From positions 1-19,140 of the forward strand of contig JAUWCP010000022.1 in the NCBI GenBank assembly GCA_030609245.1: a stretch of DNA of 19,140 bases, in the 5' to 3' direction. Of the stretch, positions 5,750 through 12,015 are shown in pieces; within the stretch, counting starts at the first letter, position 1, and every line of letters starts with the position of its first letter. The translations under genes and the position numbers were made by a program. The notes beneath the pieces were generated by a model. It searched no databases, was not told where the DNA came from, and was given only the letters and a program-made list of their open reading frames with translations. Source of the stretch: Hyphomicrobium sp. (lineage in GTDB: Bacteria; Pseudomonadota; Alphaproteobacteria; Rhizobiales; Hyphomicrobiaceae).

Positions 5750-7564
5750 TCACTCTGACTTTGGTGGAACGATAACAGGGGGCACGGAGAGGTCGAGCGT
5801 CGGTGCTCCTGGTCCCGAGGTAACTGGTGGCGGTGCGCCTTGGATCGCGGGTGGCGTGGGCGGAAGCGAGAAGCCGCGCTGTCCAGGTAGCCGCTGCTTG
5901 GGTCCTGCAATGGGCGTCTCGATCCTAATCCTCTGCGGTTCGACGGGTGCCCGCAGCCCAGTGTCATGACGCACGATGCCTGGGAATGCGATCAGCAGCC
6001 CGACCATCACACACTGGATCGCTAAGAACGGCACGGCTCCCCAGTATATCTGGCCCGTCGTGACCGGCGGCATGGTACGGCCCGTTACTTTGTCGATGTA
6101 CTTCCTCCTCGGTGCAACCGAGCGCAAGTAGAACAGTGCGAAGCCGAATGGCGGGTGCATGAAGCTTGTTTGCATGTTCACCGCGAGGATGACGCCGAAC
6201 CAGATGAGATCGATACCCAGAGCCTCCGCGGCGGGGGCCAAGAGCGGAATGATGATGAAGGCGAGCTCGAAGAAATCGAGAAAGAAAGCGAGGAAGAACA
6301 CCATCACGTTGACAAAGATGAGAAAGCCCACCACGCCGCCGGGCAGAGAGACGAGCAGGTGCTCGACCCACGTGTGTCCGTCAACGCCATAGAAGGTCAG
6401 CGAGAAAATGCGCGCGCCGATGAGAATGAACAAAACGAAAGCGGATAGCTTTGCCGTTGCAATCGCCGCGGAGCGCACGATCGCGATGTTGAATCGTTTC
6501 GAGTTGTTGTCTGATATGCGTTTGGCATACGCGAGCAGCATTGCGCCAACCGCTCCCATCGCCCCGCCCTCGGTGGGCGTGGCCACGCCGATAAAGATTG
6601 TGCCAAGCACGAGGAAGATGAGTAGGAGCGGCGGCATCATCACGAAGGTGACCTGCTGGCCGAGCGGCGATAAGAAGCGAATCCCTGCCACTCGGTCGAG
6701 CACCCAATTGGCGACGGCGACGCCAAAGGCAATGCAGACGCCGAGGCCGAGTGTCAGAATGGCAAAGTCGGCGCCAACGTAGGTGGTGTCGCGCATCGCA
6801 AACCAAGAGATCACACCGGAGACCAAGGCGAGTATGAGAAGCGAACGATAGCCGCGCGAACCGTCGGCTGCGCGAAAACGTATCGCTTCCGCCGGCAAGC
6901 CCGGCGCTGCGCCACGCACGAAGGTGGAAATGAAGAATACGTAGGCGATATAGAAGCCGGCCAGTATGAGGCCCGGCAGAAGCGCACCTGTGTACATGTC
7001 GCCAACCGAACGACCCAATTGGTCGGCCAAGACGATCAGGACGAGCGAGGGAGGAACAATTTGGGCCAACGTTCCCGATGCCGCGATGGTGCCCGTCGCA
7101 AAGCGCGCGTCGTAGCCGTAACGCAGCATGATCGGCAGAGAAATGAGACCCATCGAGATAACGGACGCAGCGACAACGCCGGTCGTGGCAGCAAGTAGCG
7201 CGCCCACGACGACCACGGCATAGGCAAGACCGCCGCGCACTTCGCCGAATAACTGGCCTACGGTCTCCAAGAGGTCCTCGGCCATGCCGGACCGCTCGAG
7301 AATAAGCCCCATAAATGTGAAGAAGGGAATCGCGAGAAGGATATCGTTGGACATGATGCCGTAAATGCGCTCCGGCAACGTGCGCAAAAGCGGCCACGAC
7401 AGATAGATGACGCCCTCCGAATAAGGTGCCAACTCAACAGCGATGACGAAGAAAAGGAGACCGACGGCCGCGAGCGAGAACGCTGCCGGGTAGCCCAAGA
7501 GCAGGAATAAGATAAGCGCCGCAAACATGATCGGCGCCAGGTTCTCTGCAATCAGTTGTGCCAT
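5750..7564 (-). CDS. dctM: TRAP transporter large permease subunit (DctM family)
   Basis: This is the ion-coupled permease of the TRAP system in the inner membrane. At 604 residues it is much longer than a standard DctM (about 430), fitting the large FcbT3/TakM-like subclass with extra helices. Many hydrophobic segments are visible. Conserved DctM stretches include AIPFFTFMGLILERSGMAEDLL, TGVVAASVISMGLISLPIMLRYGY and GVATPTEGGAMGAVGA. The C-terminal region has DLIWFGVILAVNMQTSFMHPPFGFALFYLRSVAP. The last ~65 residues form a Pro-rich hydrophilic tail (PPTPPAIQGAPPPV and similar) outside the family core. An AGGGGA precedes the ATG closely. The gene follows dctQ by 29 nt, so dctQ–dctM is an operon. 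Confidence 0.94.
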   Translation of the reverse strand: MAQLIAENLAPIMFAALILFLLLGYPAAFSLAAVGLLFFVIAVELAPYSEGVIYLSWPLLRTLPERIYGIMSNDILLAIPFFTFMGLILERSGMAEDLLETVGQLFGEVRGGLAYAVVVVGALLAATTGVVAASVISMGLISLPIMLRYGYDARFATGTIAASGTLAQIVPPSLVLIVLADQLGRSVGDMYTGALLPGLILAGFYIAYVFFISTFVRGAAPGLPAEAIRFRAADGSRGYRSLLILALVSGVISWFAMRDTTYVGADFAILTLGLGVCIAFGVAVANWVLDRVAGIRFLSPLGQQVTFVMMPPLLLIFLVLGTIFIGVATPTEGGAMGAVGAMLLAYAKRISDNNSKRFNIAIVRSAAIATAKLSAFVLFILIGARIFSLTFYGVDGHTWVEHLLVSLPGGVVGFLIFVNVMVFFLAFFLDFFELAFIIIPLLAPAAEALGIDLIWFGVILAVNMQTSFMHPPFGFALFYLRSVAPRRKYIDKVTGRTMPPVTTGQIYWGAVPFLAIQCVMVGLLIAFPGIVRHDTGLRAPVEPQRIRIETPIAGPKQRLPGQRGFSLPPTPPAIQGAPPPVTSGPGAPTLDLSVPPVIVPPKSE

Positions 7565-7593
7565 GGTCCCCTTCGCGATCTAGGCCTTGGCGC

Positions 7594-8217
7594 CTAGCGC
7601 ACCTCGTCGGGTGCGGTGCCCCGCGGATCATCGCCGTTGTCAGCCCGCTTTGCGTCCATCGAATCGCGGGGTTGAGCAAGTTCGGCTGCCGGGTGGCTCT
7701 TCTCGTGCTCGGCAAGTTCACCGCGCATGATGGCAATGCGTTTGATGAGTTCAGACAGCCCCTGCACAAACAGGATCGTGAATGCGAGCGGTATGAGGAA
7801 TTTTGCTGGCCACTGCGGCAAGCCTCCATAGTTGAGGGACTGCTCGTTTTGCAAAAAGGAGGTGACGAAGAACGGCCAGGAGGTCCACACGATGATCGCG
7901 GCCATCGGCAGCAGGAACAACGTATGGCCGACGATCTCGATCGTATTGCGCAGCCAGCGCGGGTAGCGCTCGTTCAGGATGTCGATGCGGATGTGCTCGT
8001 TCAAGGCGAGTGTCCAAGGAGCAGCCAAGAGAAATACGGCGCTGAACAGCCACCACTGCAACTCGAGCCAGGCATTCGAGCTGGTATCGAAGAGCTTGCG
8101 AATGATCGCATTGCCCGCACTGATGAGGGCGGCCACGATGACGAGCCACGCAACCGATCGGCCGAGTCGCTCGGTGGCAGCGTCGATAAGACGGCTCACC
8201 CGCAGCAATCCCCTCAT
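7594..8217 (-). CDS. dctQ: TRAP transporter small permease subunit (DctQ family)
   Basis: This is the small membrane subunit of the TRAP transporter, thought to support the large permease and contact the binding protein. The protein has 207 residues and four hydrophobic segments: near residues 22–40 (VAWLVIVAALISAGNAI), around LQWWLFSAVFLLAAPWTLAL, around IVGHTLFLLPMAAIIVW, and around AKFLIPLAFTILFVQGL. The motif HIRIDIL after helix two is typical of DctQ. A charged C-terminal tail of about 40 residues follows. The start is ATG 8217 with GGAAGG 6 nt upstream. The longer open frame to 8307 crosses a tandem repeat and is unlikely to be translated. It is transcribed with dctM and divergent from apbC. 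Confidence 0.92.
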   Translation of the reverse strand: MRGLLRVSRLIDAATERLGRSVAWLVIVAALISAGNAIIRKLFDTSSNAWLELQWWLFSAVFLLAAPWTLALNEHIRIDILNERYPRWLRNTIEIVGHTLFLLPMAAIIVWTSWPFFVTSFLQNEQSLNYGGLPQWPAKFLIPLAFTILFVQGLSELIKRIAIMRGELAEHEKSHPAAELAQPRDSMDAKRADNGDDPRGTAPDEVR

Positions 8218-8225
8218 GATGCACC

Positions 8226-8253
8226 TTCCCTGCCCCAGTTTCCCTGCCCCAGT
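8226..8253. repeat. Perfect 14-bp tandem duplication just upstream of dctQ
   Basis: TTCCCTGCCCCAGT occurs twice back to back (8226–8239 and 8240–8253), directly before the dctQ ribosome-binding site. It lies in the dctQ–apbC divergent gap. It may be a slippage duplication or a pair of regulator sites. As the copies are in tandem rather than inverted they do not form a hairpin. Confidence 0.8.
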
Positions 8254-8391
8254 GCTTTTGTCCCAAGGCTTCCTATATCGAGGTGAGGCCGTGACTTCTA
8301 GCATCACGTCTGACAGTATCCCGCGCGTTTTCGGCGCGTGAGCAAGCCCCGAATGTCATCCCAGGTCGCCGTGCCTCCAGGAGAGCCCTTA

Positions 8392-9906
8392 ATGTCTGTT
8401 TCGAAGACGCAAGTCCTCGATGAGTTGCGCCGGATCAAAGGTCCGGATCTGAACGGAAATGTTGTCGATCTTGGTCTAGTCTCAGAGATCCTGATCAAGG
8501 ATGCGCGCGTCTACTTCTCGATCACGGTTCCGGCGGCGCGCGCTGAGGAATTGGAACCACTGCGCCAGGCGGCTCAGAGCATCGTTGCCAAACTTGAGGG
8601 TGTCGAAGGCGCTAGCGCGGTTCTGACGGCGGAGGCGACCCCAGCGTCGCGCGCTGCGGCCTCGGGCGCCCCAGTGCCGGAGAGTGCACGTGTGAAGGAA
8701 GCACGTGCGCGTGCCGCCCGCGGAAACGGCGCCGGAGCAACGCCAGAGCGCGCGCCGGGTGCGCGCAAACTTGAAGGCGTGCCGGGCGTCAAAAACCTGA
8801 TCGCGGTGGCTTCAGGCAAAGGCGGCGTCGGCAAGTCAACGGTGGCGGTTAACTTCGCGCTTGGTCTACAGGCGCGCGGCCTCAAGGTCGGAATCCTCGA
8901 CGCCGATATTTTTGGCCCCTCACAGCCGCGTCTTCTGGGCCTCAAAGGCCAGCCGCAGATCCTAAAGGGTAAGACTCTGAAGCCCATGGAGGGATATGGG
9001 CTCAAGGTCATGTCGATGGGCTTCATGGTCGACGAGGAGACACCCGTTATTTGGCGCGGACCTATGGTCGTGGGCGCATTGAACCAGATGTTGCGCGATG
9101 TGGCTTGGGGCCATGACGGCGAACTCGACGTGCTCGTCATCGATATGCCGCCTGGTACCGGCGACGTGCAGCTCACGATGGCGCAGCAGGTACCGCTGTC
9201 CGGCGCCGTTATTGTTTCCACTCCGCAGGATCTTGCGTTGATCGATGCCCGTAAAGGCCTTGCCATGTTTCGCAAGGTTGGCGTGTCCGTGCTCGGCATC
9301 GTGGAGAACATGAGCTATTTCCTGTGCCCGAAGTGCGGGGCGCGGTCGGAAATTTTCGGCCACGGCGGCGCGCAGGCGGAGGCAGAACGGCTTGGCGTGC
9401 CGTTTTTAGGGAGCGTGCCGCTCCACATGGAGATCCGTGCGCGTTCTGATTCCGGTCGGCCCATTACCGCCACCGAGCCCGACAGCGCGCATGCGCAGAT
9501 CTTCAAGGAAATCGCAGGCAAGGCCTGGGCTGAGCTGGAAGGAGCCGAGGGCGCAGTTGCAAGTGCGCCACGGTTAGGGATCGGTCCTGACGGTGCCACG
9601 CTGACCGTCGCATTCGAGAACGGACCCAATTTCGAGCTTTCGGCGGAGCTCCTTCGTGTCTTGAGCCCGTCGGCCGAGGTGCAAGGCCACTCGCCCGAGC
9701 AGCGCGTGACGGTCTCGGGCAAGCGCAACGTCAAGATCACGGATCTGCGGCCTGTCGGCAACTACGCCATGCGCATCGTCTTCGACGATGGCCATGACAC
9801 AGGGCTTTATACCTGGACGTATCTAGGGCAGCTCGGCCGCGAGAAGGAGCAGCGTTGGGCCGAGTATTTGGCCGATCTGGACCGTAAGGGACTTGGTAGT
9901 GGGTAA
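8392..9906 (+). CDS. apbC: Iron–sulfur cluster carrier ApbC/Mrp with C-terminal DUF971 domain (HCF101-like)
   Basis: This cytosolic P-loop ATPase should bind a [4Fe–4S] cluster and pass it to apo-enzymes. The 504-residue protein has an N-terminal MIP18/DUF59 domain (about 5–80) and an Ala-rich linker (about 85–130). A Mrp/NBP35-type ATPase core follows (about 133–385) with a deviant Walker A GKGGVGKST (142–150), LVIDMPPGTGD (248–258) and the cluster-binding C312-x2-C315 (CPKC). The last about 105 residues (398–490: DGATLTVAFENGPNFELSAELLRVLSPSAEVQGHS to TWTYLGQLGREKEQRWAEYL) match DUF971, the domain also found at the end of plant chloroplast HCF101. Ordinary bacterial Mrp proteins stop after the ATPase core. 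The start is ATG 8392 with AGGAGAG 6 nt upstream; a GTG at 8338 is in frame but unsupported. Confidence 0.93.
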   Translation: MSVSKTQVLDELRRIKGPDLNGNVVDLGLVSEILIKDARVYFSITVPAARAEELEPLRQAAQSIVAKLEGVEGASAVLTAEATPASRAAASGAPVPESARVKEARARAARGNGAGATPERAPGARKLEGVPGVKNLIAVASGKGGVGKSTVAVNFALGLQARGLKVGILDADIFGPSQPRLLGLKGQPQILKGKTLKPMEGYGLKVMSMGFMVDEETPVIWRGPMVVGALNQMLRDVAWGHDGELDVLVIDMPPGTGDVQLTMAQQVPLSGAVIVSTPQDLALIDARKGLAMFRKVGVSVLGIVENMSYFLCPKCGARSEIFGHGGAQAEAERLGVPFLGSVPLHMEIRARSDSGRPITATEPDSAHAQIFKEIAGKAWAELEGAEGAVASAPRLGIGPDGATLTVAFENGPNFELSAELLRVLSPSAEVQGHSPEQRVTVSGKRNVKITDLRPVGNYAMRIVFDDGHDTGLYTWTYLGQLGREKEQRWAEYLADLDRKGLGSG

Positions 9907-9907
9907 G

Positions 9908-9927
9908 AGCACTCTCATGTGAGTGTT
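9908..9927 (+). terminator. Weak stem-loop just after apbC
   Basis: AGCACTC (9908–9914) pairs with GAGTGTT (9921–9927), including one G·T pair, around a 6-nt loop. It begins 2 nt after the apbC stop. The downstream tract (GTATTGTATC) is only partly T-rich, so its efficiency as an intrinsic terminator is uncertain. Confidence 0.35.
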
Positions 9928-9968
9928 GTATTGTATCAACTGCCGAATCTCTTGACTTTGCACCGTTT

Positions 9969-9999
9969 CTTTTTGAATCTGAGCTTTGATTTCAAAAAG
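9969..9999 (+). promoter_or_regulatory. Perfect 9-bp inverted repeat in the infC upstream region
   Basis: CTTTTTGAA (9969–9977) and TTCAAAAAG (9991–9999) are exact reverse complements separated by 13 nt. They lie in the 182-nt gap between apbC and infC, about 90 nt before the infC start. A TTGACT (9952–9957) that could be a −35 box lies just before it, but no good −10 box is seen at 17 bp. The repeat may be an operator, or a stem in the infC leader. Confidence 0.4.
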
Positions 10000-10075
10000 T
10001 GCATACCGTGAGGCTTGGTGCGTCCAGGTCTGCCGGTTTTCTTACGTGAAATTAGAGTGTTAGCCGAGGCTACAT

Positions 10076-10091
10076 AAGGAGATCGAACATC
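10076..10091 (+). promoter_or_regulatory. Shine–Dalgarno and AUC start codon of infC
   Basis: AAGGAG at 10076–10081 is followed after 7 nt by ATC at 10089–10091. The ATC is in frame with infC and adds MRRP before the first ATG-encoded residue. The next ATG (10101) is 19 nt from this Shine–Dalgarno, too far to be served by it. infC of E. coli is known to start with AUU and to use that rare start for autoregulation by IF3. Confidence 0.8.
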
Positions 10092-10628
10092 CGCAGACCA
10101 ATGCGAGCCGCGCCTGAGCGCGAGCCAAGCGGCCCCCGGATCAATGATGCAATTCGGGTCCCGGACGTCCGTCTGATCGACGAGACCGGCGAAAACGTAG
10201 GCGTCGTCAGCCGTGATGACGCACAAGAGAGGGCCGATCAAGCGGGGCTTGACTTGGTGGAAGTCTCGCCGGATGCCGATCCGCCCGTCTGCAAGATCCT
10301 CGACTACGGCAAATACAAGTTTCAGGCGCAGAAGAAGGCGGCCGAGGCGCGCAAGCACCAGAAGATCGTCGAGATAAAAGAAATCAAGATGCGTCCCGCC
10401 ATCGACGATCACGACTACGATGTGAAGATGCGCTCAATAAAGCGGTTTTTCGAAGATGGCGACAAGGTCAAGGTGACGCTGCGCTTTCGCGGCCGCGAGA
10501 TGGCGCATCAGCAACTCGGGATGGCCGTGTTGCAGCGGGTCAAGGGCGATTTGGAAACCATTGCCAAAGTAGAGGCCGAGCCGAGGCTCGAGGGCCGGCA
10601 AATGGTGATGGTGCTGGCGCCGAAGTAG
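10089..10628 (+). CDS. infC: Translation initiation factor IF-3
   Basis: IF-3 binds the 30S subunit, prevents premature 50S joining and discriminates against non-AUG starts. From the ATC at 10089 the protein has 179 residues. It begins MRRPMRAAPERE, which resembles other alphaproteobacterial IF-3 N-termini. The N-domain contains RVPDVRLIDETGENVGVV, and DPPVCKILDYGKYKFQAQKK marks its end and the linker. The C-domain contains VKVTLRFRGREMAHQQLG and ends with EPRLEGRQMVMVLAPK. A start at ATG 10101 would give 175 residues but lacks a suitably placed Shine–Dalgarno. The AUC start would allow IF-3 to repress its own translation. A secreted-protein gene follows instead of rpmI. Confidence 0.95.
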   Translation: MRRPMRAAPEREPSGPRINDAIRVPDVRLIDETGENVGVVSRDDAQERADQAGLDLVEVSPDADPPVCKILDYGKYKFQAQKKAAEARKHQKIVEIKEIKMRPAIDDHDYDVKMRSIKRFFEDGDKVKVTLRFRGREMAHQQLGMAVLQRVKGDLETIAKVEAEPRLEGRQMVMVLAPK

Positions 10629-10676
10629 GCGAAAGCGAACCGCGCGCGTGGTTCAGGCTCAAGCTACGAGGTCGAG

Positions 10677-11102
10677 ATGTCTCGTCATGCGCCTTCTACT
10701 TTGCTGGTGGTTGGGGTCAGCGCGCTCTTAAGTGTTCTCTGCCTGACGGTGGCTGTTACGCCTGCTGACGCGCAACGCTATCGGCGGCCTGGGGGGCCGG
10801 CCACAGTAATAACGCCGTTGCCCCCGGTTCCTCCGTCAGACTTCGGTTCGCCGACGTTGGGTTCGACGCTGCCGGATCTGCCGCCCGCGCTCAAGATCGA
10901 GACCCAACCGGCGGTGCCTGCAACCGTCCAACTTCCCGCAGTTCGGATCATCCGATTTCGCTGCGACCTCGCCCCCGACTCCCGCGAATGCAAAAATCCG
11001 GACTCGGGCGATGGTGGTGGGGACGACGAGACGTGCAATTGCGGCCGCGATATTTGCCGCACCAATCGGATCGGCAACCACGTTTGCGAAAAGCTGCGCT
11101 AA
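10677..11102 (+). CDS. Hypothetical secreted Pro-rich, Cys-rich protein
   Basis: I do not recognise this 141-residue protein. It has a convincing Sec signal peptide (residues 1–32: hydrophobic core LLVVGVSALLSVLCLTVAV, cleavage likely after ADA). A Pro-rich, low-complexity region follows (about 38–90: PLPPVPPSDFG, LPDLPPALK). The C-terminal part carries six cysteines (C96, C105, C120, C122, C127, C137), ending CNCGRDICRTNRIGNHVCEKLR and interrupted by a Gly/Asp stretch. Three disulfides or a small metal site in the periplasm are possible. GAGGT lies 4 nt before the ATG. The gene lies 48 nt after infC and ends before a strong intrinsic terminator, so it is probably cotranscribed with infC. Confidence 0.75.
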   Translation: MSRHAPSTLLVVGVSALLSVLCLTVAVTPADAQRYRRPGGPATVITPLPPVPPSDFGSPTLGSTLPDLPPALKIETQPAVPATVQLPAVRIIRFRCDLAPDSRECKNPDSGDGGGDDETCNCGRDICRTNRIGNHVCEKLR

Positions 11103-11170
11103 CCACGGGCCCCCGCCCCACAAGCGGGTACCCTTGCTGTTGGCGTGCTGCCCCACTATAAGGGCATCCG

Positions 11171-11213
11171 AGCCGCCCGGCGGGGCATGCCGTGGCGGCT
11201 TTCTTTGCTTTTT
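11171..11213 (+). terminator. Strong intrinsic terminator between the secreted-protein gene and rpmI
   Basis: AGCCGCC (11171–11177) pairs perfectly with GGCGGCT (11194–11200). CGGC/GCCG (11178–11181 with 11189–11192) continues the stem across one bulged T at 11193. A T-rich tract, TTCTTTGCTTTTT, follows at 11201–11213. It would separate an infC–hypothetical transcript from rpmI–rplT, or act as an attenuator for rpmI if a longer transcript reads through. Confidence 0.75.
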
Positions 11214-11235
11214 GACGAACCTGAAAGGGGTTCCG

Positions 11236-11249
11236 CTCCCGAAAGGGAG
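11236..11249 (+). promoter_or_regulatory. GNRA-tetraloop hairpin in the rpmI leader
   Basis: CTCCC (11236–11240), the tetraloop GAAA and GGGAG (11245–11249) form a perfect short hairpin about 70 nt before the rpmI start. GNRA loops are a hallmark of structured RNAs. L20 is known to autoregulate rpmI–rplT through leader RNA structures in other bacteria, so this may be part of such an element. The link is an inference. Confidence 0.35.
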
Positions 11250-11319
11250 ATTTCGCTCAACGGTCGGCTGAGACCTTAAGCGAGGCACCGGTTCACCCTT
11301 CACAGAAAGGATAAGCGAA

Positions 11320-11520
11320 ATGCCCAAGATGAAGACGAAGAGCGGCGCTAAGAAGCGCTTCAAGATGACGGCTACGGGCAAGGTCAAGGTCGCGGCCCAG
11401 GGTAAGCAGCACGGCATGATCAAGCGCCACGCGAAATTTATTCGCCAGGCGCGGGGCACGATGGTGCTCAGCGATTGCGACGCCAAGATCGTCAAGAAAT
11501 ACATGCCCTACGCGCGTTGA
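11320..11520 (+). CDS. rpmI: 50S ribosomal protein L35
   Basis: This is a 66-residue basic ribosomal protein of the large subunit. MPKMKTKSGAKKRFKMTATGKVK and the Arg/Lys/His-rich HGMIKRHAKFIRQARG are diagnostic for bL35. AAAGGA at 11306–11311 lies 8 nt before the ATG. It is followed by rplT after 61 nt, the standard rpmI–rplT pair. A 217-nt leader after the previous gene includes a terminator and a short GNRA hairpin. Confidence 0.97.
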   Translation: MPKMKTKSGAKKRFKMTATGKVKVAAQGKQHGMIKRHAKFIRQARGTMVLSDCDAKIVKKYMPYAR

Positions 11521-11581
11521 GCGAGACCTTCGGGCTTTCGTTCAAGCATTCAAGCAACCGGTCATCTAACGGAGTAAGCTC

Positions 11582-11944
11582 ATGGCACGCGTCAAGCGCG
11601 GCGTCACCGCCCATGCCAAGCATAAGAAAGTCCTCAAAGCCGCCAAGGGCTATCGAGGCCGGCGCAAGAACACGATCCGCGTCGCCAAGCAGGCGGTCGA
11701 GAAGGCGCTGCAGTATCAGTACCGCGATCGCAAGCGTAAGAAGCGCACATTCCGTTCGCTGTGGATCCAGCGCATCAATGCAGCAGCACGCGAGCACGGA
11801 TTAACCTACGGGCGATTTATCGACGGCCTCAACAAGGCCGGGATCGAGATCGACCGCAAGGTACTGGCCGATCTCGCCGTCAAGGATGCAGCGGGCTTCA
11901 AGGCGTTGCTCGACCAGGCTGCCGCCAAAGCGAAGTCCGCCTAA
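11582..11944 (+). CDS. rplT: 50S ribosomal protein L20
   Basis: L20 is an rRNA-binding assembly protein of the 50S subunit and in other bacteria represses its own operon. The protein has 120 residues, standard length. MARVKRGVTAHAKHKKVLKAAKGYRGRRKNTIRVAKQAVEKALQYQYRDRKRKKR is the basic N-terminal extension. The globular C-terminal domain (LWIQRINAAAREHGLTYGRFIDGLNKAGIEIDRKVLADLA) follows. GGAG at 11571–11574 lies 7 nt before the ATG. pheS begins 71 nt downstream on the same strand. Confidence 0.98.
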   Translation: MARVKRGVTAHAKHKKVLKAAKGYRGRRKNTIRVAKQAVEKALQYQYRDRKRKKRTFRSLWIQRINAAAREHGLTYGRFIDGLNKAGIEIDRKVLADLAVKDAAGFKALLDQAAAKAKSA

Positions 11945-12015
11945 GAACTGATGCTGCTGTCCGTGTCGTCTGCGCAGGCAACCCGCGCGACGACCGCTGA
12001 AAGACGCTGGCCGCT

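Noticed and set aside
6381..7397. Second minus-strand open frame of 338 codons within dctM
   Set aside because: It is an out-of-frame Arg/His-rich shadow of dctM, whose own frame carries membrane helices and DctM motifs.
4619..8217. TRAP genes as part of a molybdate uptake system because they neighbour moaA–mobAB
   Set aside because: TRAP transporters carry organic acids and similar solutes; molybdate uptake normally uses ModABC. Adjacency alone does not support it, and the mob genes are divergently transcribed.
8574..9311. 245-codon open frame antisense to apbC
   Set aside because: It is Pro/Ser/Arg-rich with no motifs, while the sense strand has a full Mrp ATPase.
10637..10654. GAACC/GGTTC hairpin between infC and the secreted-protein gene as a terminator
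   Set aside because: No T-tract follows and the gap is only 48 nt, so cotranscription is more likely. At most it is a processing or pausing stem.
10836..11504. 222-codon minus-strand frame over the secreted-protein gene, terminator and rpmI
   Set aside because: It spans a terminator and is antisense to the clearly identified rpmI. The composition is typical of an antisense high-GC frame.
11945..12015. Attenuator or tRNA-like leader before pheS
   Set aside because: The 71-nt gap has no Phe-rich leader peptide, no T-tract hairpin and no T-box features.
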